Source of the DNA: UBA1181 sp963654355
Lineage (GTDB): Bacteria > Bacteroidota > Bacteroidia > Bacteroidales > Paludibacteraceae
Length of the DNA: 8,987 bases
Direction of reading: 5' to 3'
Assembly (NCBI GenBank): GCA_963654355.1
Contig: CAVKBM010000188.1
Location: forward strand, 1 to 8,987
The notes beneath the pieces were generated by a model. The model was not told the DNA's origin, ran no database searches, and saw only the letters and a list, made by a program, of their open reading frames with translations. The position numbers were made by a program, and so were the translations under genes. Within the stretch, counting starts at the first letter, position 1, and each line of letters starts with the position of its first letter. Of this stretch, positions 1 to 7,615 are shown one piece after another.

Positions 1-533
1 TTGCTGATGTTACCAGCCAAGCTAAAGACGGACTGATAAAGCTAAGTCCTTTTTATCCTCATGGCGACATCCCTGTACCCTTCAGCGAAGGCTATACAGC
101 AGCTTGTGTGGAGGGAATATGGCAAGGACTAAAAGTATTTGAAGGAGAGGACATCGACCTCAAAATGTTCCGCAACGATACGATGAAGAATATCAAGCGG
201 ACGGTACGAACCCATGGTAGAGTGCTTGGGCACAGAAAAGGCGTGAACGGAACAGAGATACTAAGTTATGTAGAAGCCAAGCGTCAGATTTATATCCCCA
301 CCTATCGTTGGGTGCTGGAAAACAAAGTGAGCGGCATCATCGAACGATTACGAGCTGCGAGTAAGGAGAAAACCATCGTATTGCTTGACTACAACACTTG
401 TTGCGATGTGGACAGTGAAACAAAACCTCTATCGCATGCTTATCTTGTCAAGGCATTTACTGAGGGACTCTATCCCTATGGAGAAACGAAACCAGACAAA
501 CAAATAAAGAAAGAACCAACATTGTTTGACTAA
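1..533 (+). CDS. NADAR-like ADP-ribose hydrolase, 3' part (start lies before the window)
   Basis: The reading frame is open from position 3 to the TAA at 531-533 (176 codons visible), so the start is upstream; the GTG at 108 is an internal valine. The visible part matches the NADAR (YbiA-like) pattern: an LSPFYP motif (visible residues 14-19, compare 'SNF' in YbiA) and then VEGIWQGLKVF (36-46), which aligns with the YbiA SEHYFQAQKFL signature in E37, Q41 and K44. A basic stretch follows at about 60-80, and a conserved-looking PLSHAYLVKAF segment lies near the C-terminus. NADAR enzymes are known to remove ADP-ribose from guanine in DNA and act as antitoxins to DarT1. The stop lies 14 bases before a DarT-domain gene, which fits that role. 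The similarity is by eye and the N-terminus is unseen; another ADP-ribose-binding family remains possible. Confidence 0.55.
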   Translation, partial: ADVTSQAKDGLIKLSPFYPHGDIPVPFSEGYTAACVEGIWQGLKVFEGEDIDLKMFRNDTMKNIKRTVRTHGRVLGHRKGVNGTEILSYVEAKRQIYIPTYRWVLENKVSGIIERLRAASKEKTIVLLDYNTCCDVDSETKPLSHAYLVKAFTEGLYPYGETKPDKQIKKEPTLFD

Positions 534-547
534 AATACGATATAAAT

Positions 548-1990
548 ATGGAACAGAAAATCAACTATCAAGAATATAAAGAGATACTTGAGAGCAATGG
601 CATCAAGAAACTCTACCATTTCACAGATCGTGACAACCTAGAGTCTATCATCCGCAATGGAGGTTTATACTCATGGGCTGACTGCGAACGTAAATCTATT
701 GATATCAAAAAGCCTGGTGGAAGTGGCATGTCGCGCCAACTCGACCAACGTGATGGACTCCAAAACTATGTACGCGTAAGCTTTGTGACGCAACATCCCA
801 TGATGTTTGTAGCCATGAAAGAGGGGCGCATCTCAAACCCGGTGATATTAGAAATTGACCCACAGGTGATTTGGTGGAAGGGAACTAAATATGCCAACCT
901 CAATGCGACGAAGACAGGAGCCAATGTCGGAGAAGATTTAGATGATTTTAAAGCCATACACTTCGATGCGGTAAAAGCCAAAAAGCATTTTGACCTTGAT
1001 GATAGCGAACAACCATTCTTCCAAGCTGAGGTTTTGGTAAAGAATCACATTCCCTTAAAATACATTACCAACATCGGCAACTTTGGCATCACAATCCCCA
1101 GTCAGCCACAGGCAATGCAAAGCAAAACTCCTTATACGGCACAAATTACTCGTAGCACACCTACGGCATTTATCTTTATGATTGACCATTCGGTGAGTAT
1201 GAAAAAGAAGACGGTCTTGTTTGGTGAGGAGATGACCATGGCAGAGGCTGCTGCACGTATAGTCAATCAGCAGATTAACGAGCTTGTATTACGGTGTATC
1301 AAATCAAATGAGGTGCGCCACTACTATGACATTGCCGTGATTGGCTATGGACAAGAAGCCTATAGTGGATGGAACGGAGATTTGGAAGGAAGAAAATTTG
1401 TTTCCCCTGAGGAACTCCGCAATAACCCATACAAGAAAATTGTGGTGCGAGAGGAAAAACGTACACGCAAAGGGGCGGTAGTGAAAGAGGTAGAGAAGGT
1501 ACAATGGATGGAAGCACGCCATGACGGGAGTTGGACACATGTACACAAAGCATTCAATATGGCTCATGAATTGCTCGAAGAGTGGATGAGCGAACACCAT
1601 GACAAGGACTGCTATCCACCTACCATTATCAACATCACTGATGGCGAGTTCAACGGCACAACGAAAGAACATGTGTTGCAGCAGGCTAACGAGCTGAAAT
1701 CTATGTTTACCAATGACGGAAACGTAATACTTTTCAACATACATTTCACATCAAGTAAGTCAGCCGACGAAGTGATATGTCCCATCAACAAAAGTGAGTT
1801 GAGGGGAAATTCCTATGCAGAGACGCTTTTCGAGATGTCAAGTCTCTTACCGCTCAGATACAACAGTGATATTGCACGCAATCTCAAAGATGACCGTCAA
1901 GGCCGACATGTTGCTATGGGCGTTAATGCAGATGCCACATCACTCATAAAACTAATGGACATCGGCACGCCGACAAACATAAGTATGTAA
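548..1990 (+). CDS. DarT-like ADP-ribosyltransferase fused to a TerY-like VWA domain
   Basis: The 480-residue protein has two parts. Residues 15-180 look like DarT (DUF4433): YHFT at 23-26, NLESI at 30-34, GGL at 38-40, R48, a YVRVSF...HPM block at 74-85, and QAEVLV at 159-164, where E161 occupies the place of the DarT catalytic glutamate (E160 in Thermus DarT). DarT enzymes use NAD+ to ADP-ribosylate DNA bases. Residues 203-440 form a VWA domain with a near-complete MIDAS: DHSVS (D213, S215, S217), a candidate T330 and ITDG with D365. VWA domains bind a metal ion and partner proteins. Free-standing DarT proteins are about 200 residues, so the VWA part is an addition. The gene sits between the NADAR-like gene and a PP2C gene (4-base gap), which makes it the VWA member of a TerY-P triad. 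Both domains appear intact. The DNA target (guanine or thymine) cannot be read from the sequence. Confidence 0.82.
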   Translation: MEQKINYQEYKEILESNGIKKLYHFTDRDNLESIIRNGGLYSWADCERKSIDIKKPGGSGMSRQLDQRDGLQNYVRVSFVTQHPMMFVAMKEGRISNPVILEIDPQVIWWKGTKYANLNATKTGANVGEDLDDFKAIHFDAVKAKKHFDLDDSEQPFFQAEVLVKNHIPLKYITNIGNFGITIPSQPQAMQSKTPYTAQITRSTPTAFIFMIDHSVSMKKKTVLFGEEMTMAEAAARIVNQQINELVLRCIKSNEVRHYYDIAVIGYGQEAYSGWNGDLEGRKFVSPEELRNNPYKKIVVREEKRTRKGAVVKEVEKVQWMEARHDGSWTHVHKAFNMAHELLEEWMSEHHDKDCYPPTIINITDGEFNGTTKEHVLQQANELKSMFTNDGNVILFNIHFTSSKSADEVICPINKSELRGNSYAETLFEMSSLLPLRYNSDIARNLKDDRQGRHVAMGVNADATSLIKLMDIGTPTNISM

Positions 1991-1994
1991 AGTT

Positions 1995-2807
1995 ATGAAG
2001 AGCAAATATATTTCTATCGGAAAATTTGAACAAGGTTGTATCAATGAGGATGCAGCCTTGGCACTTGATAATATTATCGCTGTGTCGGATGGAGCTGGAG
2101 GTGGCGGATTGTTTGCCGAACGATGGTCAAATTGTTTGTTAGCCCATCTGCCCAAAGAACCAATAGTCAGTGCTGATGCCCTGGATGAATGGATTGGTGA
2201 AATTTGGGAACAATTCTACAATGATTGTGAAGAGGAAGCCAAAAAGCTCGGCAGTATGTCTTTGGAAAAATTTTATGACGAAGGCTCTTTTGCGACACTT
2301 GTTGTGGCGTGGCAAACAAGTATTGATACTTGTCAATGGATTAGCTTCGGCGATAGTGTGGTGTTTCACTACAACTATGCCACCAAGCATCTTGAATATA
2401 GTTTCGGTAGGCTGGGTGACTTCGATAACCCACCATATCTCATCAATTGTAAGGATGAATTGAGGAAAGAGGGATTTCGCAAGGGAACGTTTCACACCGA
2501 TAATGATTCCATCGTGTTTGCAGCAAGTGATGCTCTGTCTCATTATATAATGATGATTTACGAAATTTCCAAAACAGAGGAATTCGCAGAAGAAATAAAC
2601 GAAGCCATCAACCATCACTCTAAAAACGAGAACTATATCAAGGCAACCTTGGGAATGAAAAAAATGGATTTCGAAAAAGACGTAGTGGACAAGTTGAGTA
2701 AGTGCGTAGGACACAAAGGTAATTTTTCAAGGCACATTCAGAAATTACGAAAGCAAGGACTCCTTGCCCACGATGACTATTCTTTCGCATTGATGTCACA
2801 TAAATAA
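1995..2807 (+). CDS. PP2C-type Ser/Thr protein phosphatase
   Basis: The 270-residue protein keeps the spaced acidic motifs of PP2C metallophosphatases: NEDA (D19), SDGAGGGG (D32, G33), an EGSFATLVVAW strand (96-106, matching the GSTA motif), WISFGDS (D120), ASDALS (D179), and a C-terminal DDYSFAL (D260, D261). These aspartates would hold the two metal ions used to remove phosphate from Ser/Thr. No signal peptide or membrane segment is visible, so it should be cytoplasmic. It starts 4 bases after the DarT-VWA gene and ends 7 bases before the kinase gene, so the three are probably co-translated. In TerY-P triads the phosphatase is thought to oppose the kinase; the substrate here (perhaps the DarT-VWA protein) is inferred. 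Residues 190-255 are lysine-rich and lack a motif I recognise. Confidence 0.88.
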   Translation: MKSKYISIGKFEQGCINEDAALALDNIIAVSDGAGGGGLFAERWSNCLLAHLPKEPIVSADALDEWIGEIWEQFYNDCEEEAKKLGSMSLEKFYDEGSFATLVVAWQTSIDTCQWISFGDSVVFHYNYATKHLEYSFGRLGDFDNPPYLINCKDELRKEGFRKGTFHTDNDSIVFAASDALSHYIMMIYEISKTEEFAEEINEAINHHSKNENYIKATLGMKKMDFEKDVVDKLSKCVGHKGNFSRHIQKLRKQGLLAHDDYSFALMSHK

Positions 2808-2814
2808 CTTTGCT

Positions 2815-4878
2815 ATGCAATACCCATTATTATCAGAATATAGAGAATCTATCCTCAACGCAGAGGACAACTTCTACAAGTTGACTTACCTCCAGCCTGT
2901 ACTGGACAACAAAGGTGAACCAGTGATGACCAGTGGCAACTTCGCTGTGGTATTCAAAATGACAGACGGTAAAAAGAACTATGCTGTAAAGTGCTTCACC
3001 AAAGAACAGGATGGACGAGCAGAGGCTTATCGTCTAATATCAGAAGAATTGGAGTTTGTTGATTCTCCCTACATTACAAGCATAAAGTACTTCGAAAAAG
3101 AGTTGTTTGTGGATTGTAACTGTGACGAGAACGAATTTCCCGTTCTTCTGATGGACTGGGTTGAAGGGGAATCCATGGAAAAGTACATTGCAGACAACTA
3201 CCATGACAACTATGCCATGTCTATGCTTTGCTATCGCTTCTGTAATATGGCGGCATGGCTACGTTCCCAACCATTTGCCCATGGTGACCTCAAGCCTGAC
3301 AACATCATGGTTTGTCCTGGCGGTAAGCTGACTATGGTAGATTATGACGGGATGTTTGTTCCTGCGATGAAAGGCCAGAAATCCCCATCTGTTGGCACCA
3401 AGAATTTTTCGCATCCTTTGCGAACTGTTGATGATTTCGACGAGACTATAGATGACTTTACTTTGGCAAGCATTGCCTTATCTTTGAAAGCAATATCCTT
3501 GAGGCCGAGTTTGTATGATAAATATTGTGAACCTGATAGGCTGGTGTTCTCTAACGTTGACTATTTGGATTTGAGCAATAGCAAAGTTCTGAAAGAAATA
3601 CAAGAACTTTTGGGTGATAATGATGTTGCAAAATTATTGTCATTATTCTTTATGTCGTTTTCGATGAAAAATCTTTCTATGTGTTCTTTCCGATTTTTTG
3701 ATAAACCATCAAAAATCTACAATATAAGTACAGAAGTGACAAATGAAGAATTGCAGAATGCAGTTGTCGATGAATACGGAGTGGAATATAGTAAAGATTG
3801 GAAGAAATTACTTAGAGCACCAAAAACAATTAGTGGGACATATACAATTAAAACGAGTACTGTAATATTAGCTAAAGGGGCTTTCCATAGTTGCTCATTA
3901 GTTTCCTATATACATATGCCTGATTCTGTAATATCTATTGGTGACAATATTTTTAGAGGTTGTAAAAAACTTTCAAAAATAGATTTATCCAATAACGTGA
4001 CATCCATAGGGAAATCAGCTTTTTTCAATTGTACTTCTTTGCTTTCTATAAATCTTCCTTCCAAGTTAATGTCAATTGGAAATTTGGCGTTTTGGGGATG
4101 TACGTCTTTAAATTCTATAGTAATCCCTAATAGTGTAGAAAATATTGGACATCATACGTTTGGTAACTGCATTAATCTTTCTTCTATTATTATTTCTAAT
4201 AGTGTTATGAGACTTGGAGATTGTATGTTTTATGGTTGTTCAGCTCTAAATTCTATAGTGATTCCTCATAGCGTAAAAAAGATGGACGGAAATCCATTTT
4301 GCAACTGGCAAGGAGACTTACTAGTAAAATCCCCATTTTTCACTTATAAAAATGGACTGCTATTTAACAAAGATTGCAAGAAATTAATTGCTTGTTGTTC
4401 TAGTCGGGGAAAATGCATAATACCTAATAGTGTGACAAGTATAGGTGACAACGCATTTTATAACTGTAATTCTCTTTCGTCTGTTGTCTTTCCCATTTAT
4501 TTAGAAAATATTGGTAATGGCGCATTTTACGAATGCAAACATTTAAGTTCTATAGAGATTCCTGCAAACTTGGAAAGCATTGGAAATGCTGCATTCTATG
4601 GTTGCTCATCTCTTAACCCTATAAAAATCCCCAATAATGTGAAAAGTATAGGTGCCTATGCCTTTGAGAAATGTGTTTCTTTAATTTCATTGGAAATACC
4701 AGAAGGTGTGACAACTATTAATGAGGGTGCATTTCGTCTCTGTACATTTTTATATAGAATTAAAATTCCCAACAGTGTAAAAAGCATAGGTAAAGGTGCT
4801 TTTCACGAATGTGCTGCTCTCAATGGGGAAATTAAAAAAGATATCAAAGCGCGTTTCGGTAAGGAGGTTTTCGAATGA
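2815..4878 (+). CDS. Protein kinase with C-terminal BspA-type leucine-rich repeats
   Basis: The 687-residue protein begins with a kinase fold at about residues 20-290: a glycine-loop-like TSGNFAVVFK (39-48), the ATP lysine K59 in YAVKCF, the hinge-like LLMDWVEGESM (111-121), the catalytic loop HGDLKPDN (156-163; D158, K160, N163), and VDYDG (175-179), where D176 takes the place of the DFG aspartate. HGD instead of HRD and DYD instead of DFG are seen in prokaryotic kinases of this type. Residues 290-340 link to about 13 BspA-type LRR_5 repeats (341-673). No secretion signal is visible, so the LRRs should be cytoplasmic. Together with the two upstream genes it completes a VWA-PP2C-kinase triad. 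The 3' half is clearly more AT-rich than the 5' half. A ligand-sensing or partner-binding role for the LRR tail is inference. Confidence 0.88.
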   Translation: MQYPLLSEYRESILNAEDNFYKLTYLQPVLDNKGEPVMTSGNFAVVFKMTDGKKNYAVKCFTKEQDGRAEAYRLISEELEFVDSPYITSIKYFEKELFVDCNCDENEFPVLLMDWVEGESMEKYIADNYHDNYAMSMLCYRFCNMAAWLRSQPFAHGDLKPDNIMVCPGGKLTMVDYDGMFVPAMKGQKSPSVGTKNFSHPLRTVDDFDETIDDFTLASIALSLKAISLRPSLYDKYCEPDRLVFSNVDYLDLSNSKVLKEIQELLGDNDVAKLLSLFFMSFSMKNLSMCSFRFFDKPSKIYNISTEVTNEELQNAVVDEYGVEYSKDWKKLLRAPKTISGTYTIKTSTVILAKGAFHSCSLVSYIHMPDSVISIGDNIFRGCKKLSKIDLSNNVTSIGKSAFFNCTSLLSINLPSKLMSIGNLAFWGCTSLNSIVIPNSVENIGHHTFGNCINLSSIIISNSVMRLGDCMFYGCSALNSIVIPHSVKKMDGNPFCNWQGDLLVKSPFFTYKNGLLFNKDCKKLIACCSSRGKCIIPNSVTSIGDNAFYNCNSLSSVVFPIYLENIGNGAFYECKHLSSIEIPANLESIGNAAFYGCSSLNPIKIPNNVKSIGAYAFEKCVSLISLEIPEGVTTINEGAFRLCTFLYRIKIPNSVKSIGKGAFHECAALNGEIKKDIKARFGKEVFE
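3835..4833 (+). repeat. BspA-type LRR_5 repeat block inside the kinase gene
   Basis: About 13 units of roughly 23 codons follow the pattern SIGxxAFxxCxxLxxIxIPxSV. Twelve are regular (AF..C cores such as SAFFNC, LAFWGC, NAFYNC, GAFYEC, AAFYGC, GAFHEC). One near residues 494-535 is irregular and carries the KNGLLFNKDCKKLIAC insert typical of BspA-like proteins. At DNA level several units share near-identical runs such as CCTAATAGTGT and AGTATAGGTG, so recombination between units could change their number. Confidence 0.85.
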
Positions 4879-4984
4879 TTATAATAGAATTTAAACGTAA
4901 ATTGCAGGAGAGCCCCCCCCGAAGAAATATCCCAATATCATTATTGCCGATATTTCCGGCAAACTAAAGATTAATTCACAATGA
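4875..4984 (+). pseudogene. Small reading frame interrupted at a C8 tract
   Basis: An ATG overlaps the kinase stop codon (ATGA at 4875-4878) and opens a frame beginning MIIIEFKRKLQESPP. As written it runs through the C8 tract into an unconvincing tail and stops at TAA after 30 codons. If the tract had nine C, it would instead read on as PPPKKYPNIIIADISGKL and stop at the TGA at 4982-4984 (36 codons), which looks more protein-like. It may be a tiny coupled gene switched by the tract, the remnant of a longer gene, or a sequencing indel. No family is recognised. Confidence 0.3.
4913..4920 (+). repeat. Homopolymeric C8 tract
   Basis: Eight consecutive C lie 35 bases after the kinase stop codon. 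This is unusual in an otherwise AT-rich gap and is a possible slippage site. Confidence 0.9.
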
Positions 4985-5113
4985 ATAAGAAGAAATATAT
5001 AGCATAGTAGATGATTGTCTTTTTGGCACGTTTTCTGCATTCATGATTTTTGCCAACATCGGCAATATTCTAAGAGTACAGAATTGCGAGACAATATCCC
5101 CGTCTGAAATAAT
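4985..5113 (+). other. Rest of the gap before the ARH gene; no convincing gene
   Basis: No clear promoter, terminator or family-like gene is visible. Just upstream, TTGCCG (4944-4949) and CGGCAA (4957-4962) form a 6-bp inverted repeat with no T-tract behind it. A frame from 4989 to the TAA at 5127-5129 (ATG at 5043, 28 codons) has a plausible hydrophobic composition and overlaps the start of the ARH gene. It could be gene remnant or translational-coupling sequence. Confidence 0.4.
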
Positions 5114-6049
5114 ATGGAACATGAGATAATAGATAAATTCAAAGGTTGCATTTATGGTCAAGCCATCGGCGATGCCCTCGGACTCGGAACGGAGTTTATG
5201 GATGCCGATGAAATGACATGGAAATATCCAACAGGACTGCAACATTATAGCCAGATATTCCAAGATCGGCATAGAAAGCGCTGGAAGATTGGCGATTGGA
5301 CAGATGACACCGACATGATGCTTTGCATTGTTGAAGCGGTCATTGAAGACAAAGGAGTCAATTTCATGAATATCGCCAAACACTTCAAGGCGTGGGCACA
5401 AGGCACTCCTATGGGCATCGGAGAAAACACATACAAGGTTTTGATGATGGGCGACTATATCGAAAAGCCATTTGAGGTATCGCAAATGGTATGGAAGATG
5501 AGCAAGTTCCAATCTGCCGCCAACGGAGGGCTAATGCGCACTTCCGTCGTCGGACTTTTCCCGAAAGAAGTAAGAACTTGCGCTGAGAACATATGCCGAC
5601 TGACGCATTGCGACCCGAGGTGTGTGGGGTCTTGCGTAATAGTTTCTGAACTGATACATGCTTTGGTGTACGGAAAGGAACCTCTGTCACGTTTTCAAAT
5701 GGAAAACATTGCAAGGCAATATGACTTGGACATATGTGAATACATAACCAAAGCGTGGCAGGAACAGGACGTCAAGAATCTTGTGGATTATGATCACTTG
5801 GGTTATACGCTGGTGACACTCTCCGTAGCACTTTGGGCTTATTGGCATACATCTTCGTTTGAGCAAGGATTACTTGCCGTTGTGAATGCAGGAGGAGACG
5901 CAGACACCAATGCTGCCGTGGCATGTGCCATACTTGGAGCGAAGTACGGCTACCAATCTATCCCAGCAGAATACGCTGGTGGTCTCCTATACAGAGACCT
6001 ATTGGACAAAACGATAAATAATCTTTTAAACATCTGTATAAGTAAATAA
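5114..6049 (+). CDS. ADP-ribosylglycohydrolase (DraG/ARH family)
   Basis: The 311-residue protein is near the usual family length (about 300) and carries every hallmark: GCIYGQAIGDALGLGTEF (11-28), the metal-binding WTDDTDM (T63, D64, D65), NGGLMRT (137-143), HCDP (165-168), and the second metal site GGDADTNAA (D262, D264, T265). The family uses two magnesium ions to cut ADP-ribose from modified arginine, serine or related acceptors; some members act on other ADP-ribose compounds. The start is fixed by an in-frame stop just upstream, and no Shine-Dalgarno sequence is present. The next gene begins 1 base after its stop. In this locus it is a second predicted ADP-ribose-removing enzyme beside the NADAR-like one; whether it acts on DNA, on modified proteins or on the DarT protein itself cannot be told. 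Confidence 0.92.
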   Translation: MEHEIIDKFKGCIYGQAIGDALGLGTEFMDADEMTWKYPTGLQHYSQIFQDRHRKRWKIGDWTDDTDMMLCIVEAVIEDKGVNFMNIAKHFKAWAQGTPMGIGENTYKVLMMGDYIEKPFEVSQMVWKMSKFQSAANGGLMRTSVVGLFPKEVRTCAENICRLTHCDPRCVGSCVIVSELIHALVYGKEPLSRFQMENIARQYDLDICEYITKAWQEQDVKNLVDYDHLGYTLVTLSVALWAYWHTSSFEQGLLAVVNAGGDADTNAAVACAILGAKYGYQSIPAEYAGGLLYRDLLDKTINNLLNICISK

Positions 6050-6050
6050 T

Positions 6051-7607
6051 ATGGCACTCGCAATAAATATAGAAGACCTACTGAACAAGCAGAAGATAGA
6101 ATCCAACCGCATTGAATTCAAGAAAGGCTGGAACCCTGCAAGTATATATCACAGCATATGTGCTTTTGCAAATGACTTGGATGACATTGGCGGTGGATAC
6201 ATCATAATAGGTGTAGATACTGATGACAAAACAGGTATGGCTATCCGCCCCGTGGAAGGTGTGCCGATGGACAAGATTGATGGGATTTTGCAAGAAATGG
6301 TGGGGTACAACAATAGGATGGCTCCTTATTATTTACCTCGCACTTCTGTGGAAGATGTGGATGGCAAGCAAGTTGTTGTCATCTGGTGTCCTGCTGGTAG
6401 TTATCGCCCTTACTCAGTACCGGCGAATGTCACAGCCAAAGGAACAAAGGAATATTTCTATATTCGCAGTGGCACCAGTAGCATAGAAGCGAGGGGTGAA
6501 GTACTCGTAGAACTGCGAGAATTGGCAAATAGAATTCCTTTTGACGAACGAGGAAATAGCGATATCTTGCTGGAAGACATCTCTTTGGTACTTCTTCGTG
6601 ATTATCTGGTCAAAGTGGGTAGTAAGTTGGCGGACGAGGTGATAAAAGCCCCCTTGCCAACTATTCTTGACCAAATGGAACTTTATACTGGTCCTAAGGA
6701 GAACCGCTTGCTTCGTAATGTTACAGCCATGATGTTCTGCGAAAATCCCTGTAAATTCTTTCCTTATACGCAGATTGATGTGGTGACATTCCCTAACGGT
6801 AAGATGAATGACCCTAACAATTTTACAGAGGTCACATTCAAAGGCAGTGTCACGCAGATGATAAAACAGACCATGGATTACATCAAGAGCCATGTTCTAA
6901 AAGAACACGTACGCAAGGTCTCGGGAATACAAGAAGCTGAACGTTTTTGGAACTATCCATACGATGCCATAGAAGAGGCTGTTGTGAATTCAGTGTATCA
7001 CAGAGATTTTTTGCAGCATGAACCCATTGAGATTACGATAGAGCCAAACGGCATATCTATCCTCAACTGCCCTGGCCCAGACCGCAGCATATCTAAAGAA
7101 GAGATAGAAAAAGGCAATATGCTGAAAAGTCGCCGATACCGCAACCGACGTTTGGGTGACTTCTTGAAAGAACTCGACCTCACGGAGGGACGCTCGACGG
7201 GCGTCCCTACTATCCAATCCAAACTGGCAGAGAATGGTTCTCCACGCGCTGTTTTTGAAACGACCGATGACCGATTGACATTCTTGGTGACGATTCCCAT
7301 CCATGAAGGGTGTACGGAAAGTGCGGAGACTATAGAGAAAAGTTCGGAGACAAACGCGTTAAGTTCGGAAAAAAGTTCGGAGAGAAACAATATTAGTTCG
7401 GAGAGAAAGAGAAAAAGTTCGGAGAGGATTCTTGATTTAATAAGAAGGAAGCCCACGATATCGGCAACTGAAATCGCTATGGAAATAGATATGTCTTCTA
7501 GGGGAGTAGAAAAGCAAATCAAAAAACTTCGAGAAGCTGGAGTCATTAAGCGAAATGGTGCGGACTTTGGTGGTTGTTGGGAAATTGTAACGTTGGATAA
7601 CAAATAA
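6051..7607 (+). CDS. AlbA_2 (Schlafen-like) protein with GHKL-like ATPase region and winged helix
   Basis: The 518-residue protein has an N-terminal AlbA_2 domain (about 10-155): IESNRIEFK at 16-24, a CAFAND segment (37-42), GGGYIIIGVD (47-56), and FYIRSGTSS (136-144). The middle and C-terminal part (about 200-415) resembles the HATPase_c_4 region of 'ATP-binding' AlbA_2 proteins: YDAIEEAVVNSVYHRDF (304-320, with N313 at the GHKL N-box), NGISILNCPGP (333-343) and RRLGDFLKELDLTEGRSTG (366-384). A serine/glutamate-rich linker (about 425-458) leads to a winged helix (459-512) with ATEIAMEIDMSSRGVEKQIKK as its core. Such proteins are common in Bacteroidetes genomes, often near defence or mobile genes, and are usually taken to be regulators. 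It is coupled to the ARH gene by a 1-base gap and followed 8 bases later by an XRE gene. Its role as regulator or effector of the locus is inferred. Confidence 0.88.
   Translation: MALAINIEDLLNKQKIESNRIEFKKGWNPASIYHSICAFANDLDDIGGGYIIIGVDTDDKTGMAIRPVEGVPMDKIDGILQEMVGYNNRMAPYYLPRTSVEDVDGKQVVVIWCPAGSYRPYSVPANVTAKGTKEYFYIRSGTSSIEARGEVLVELRELANRIPFDERGNSDILLEDISLVLLRDYLVKVGSKLADEVIKAPLPTILDQMELYTGPKENRLLRNVTAMMFCENPCKFFPYTQIDVVTFPNGKMNDPNNFTEVTFKGSVTQMIKQTMDYIKSHVLKEHVRKVSGIQEAERFWNYPYDAIEEAVVNSVYHRDFLQHEPIEITIEPNGISILNCPGPDRSISKEEIEKGNMLKSRRYRNRRLGDFLKELDLTEGRSTGVPTIQSKLAENGSPRAVFETTDDRLTFLVTIPIHEGCTESAETIEKSSETNALSSEKSSERNNISSERKRKSSERILDLIRRKPTISATEIAMEIDMSSRGVEKQIKKLREAGVIKRNGADFGGCWEIVTLDNK
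7320..7423 (+). repeat. AGTTCGGA short repeats coding an SSE linker
   Basis: Exact AGTTCGGA copies start at 7341, 7362, 7374, 7395 and 7416, with a one-mismatch copy (AGTGCGGA) at 7320. Each codes Ser-Ser-Glu (or Ser-Ala-Glu) in the linker between the ATPase region and the winged helix. Copy spacings are 21, 21, 12, 21 and 21 bases, all multiples of three, so gain or loss of units keeps the frame. Confidence 0.9.
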
Positions 7608-7615
7608 AAACGAAT

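Noticed and set aside
108..533. GTG at 108 as the start of the first gene
   Set aside because: The frame stays open to the window edge and the upstream residues include the LSPFYP motif expected of the domain, so the gene is cut by the window edge.
1304..1744. 146-codon open frame on the minus strand
   Set aside because: It is opposite the VWA domain, where the sense strand has a near-complete MIDAS motif.
2139..2714. 191-codon open frame on the minus strand
   Set aside because: It lies wholly opposite the PP2C gene, whose motifs are intact; its translation has no family features.
4944..4962. TTGCCG/CGGCAA hairpin as a terminator after the kinase gene
   Set aside because: The stem is only 6 bp and no T-tract follows.
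4976..5512. 178-codon open frame on the minus strand reaching into the gap before the ARH gene
   Set aside because: Most of it is antisense to conserved ARH motifs, and its translation shows no recognisable domain or start signal.
6998..7603. 201-codon open frame on the minus strand
   Set aside because: It is antisense to the AlbA_2 gene and its repeated FLSELFLFLSEL-like run is just the SSE repeat read backwards.
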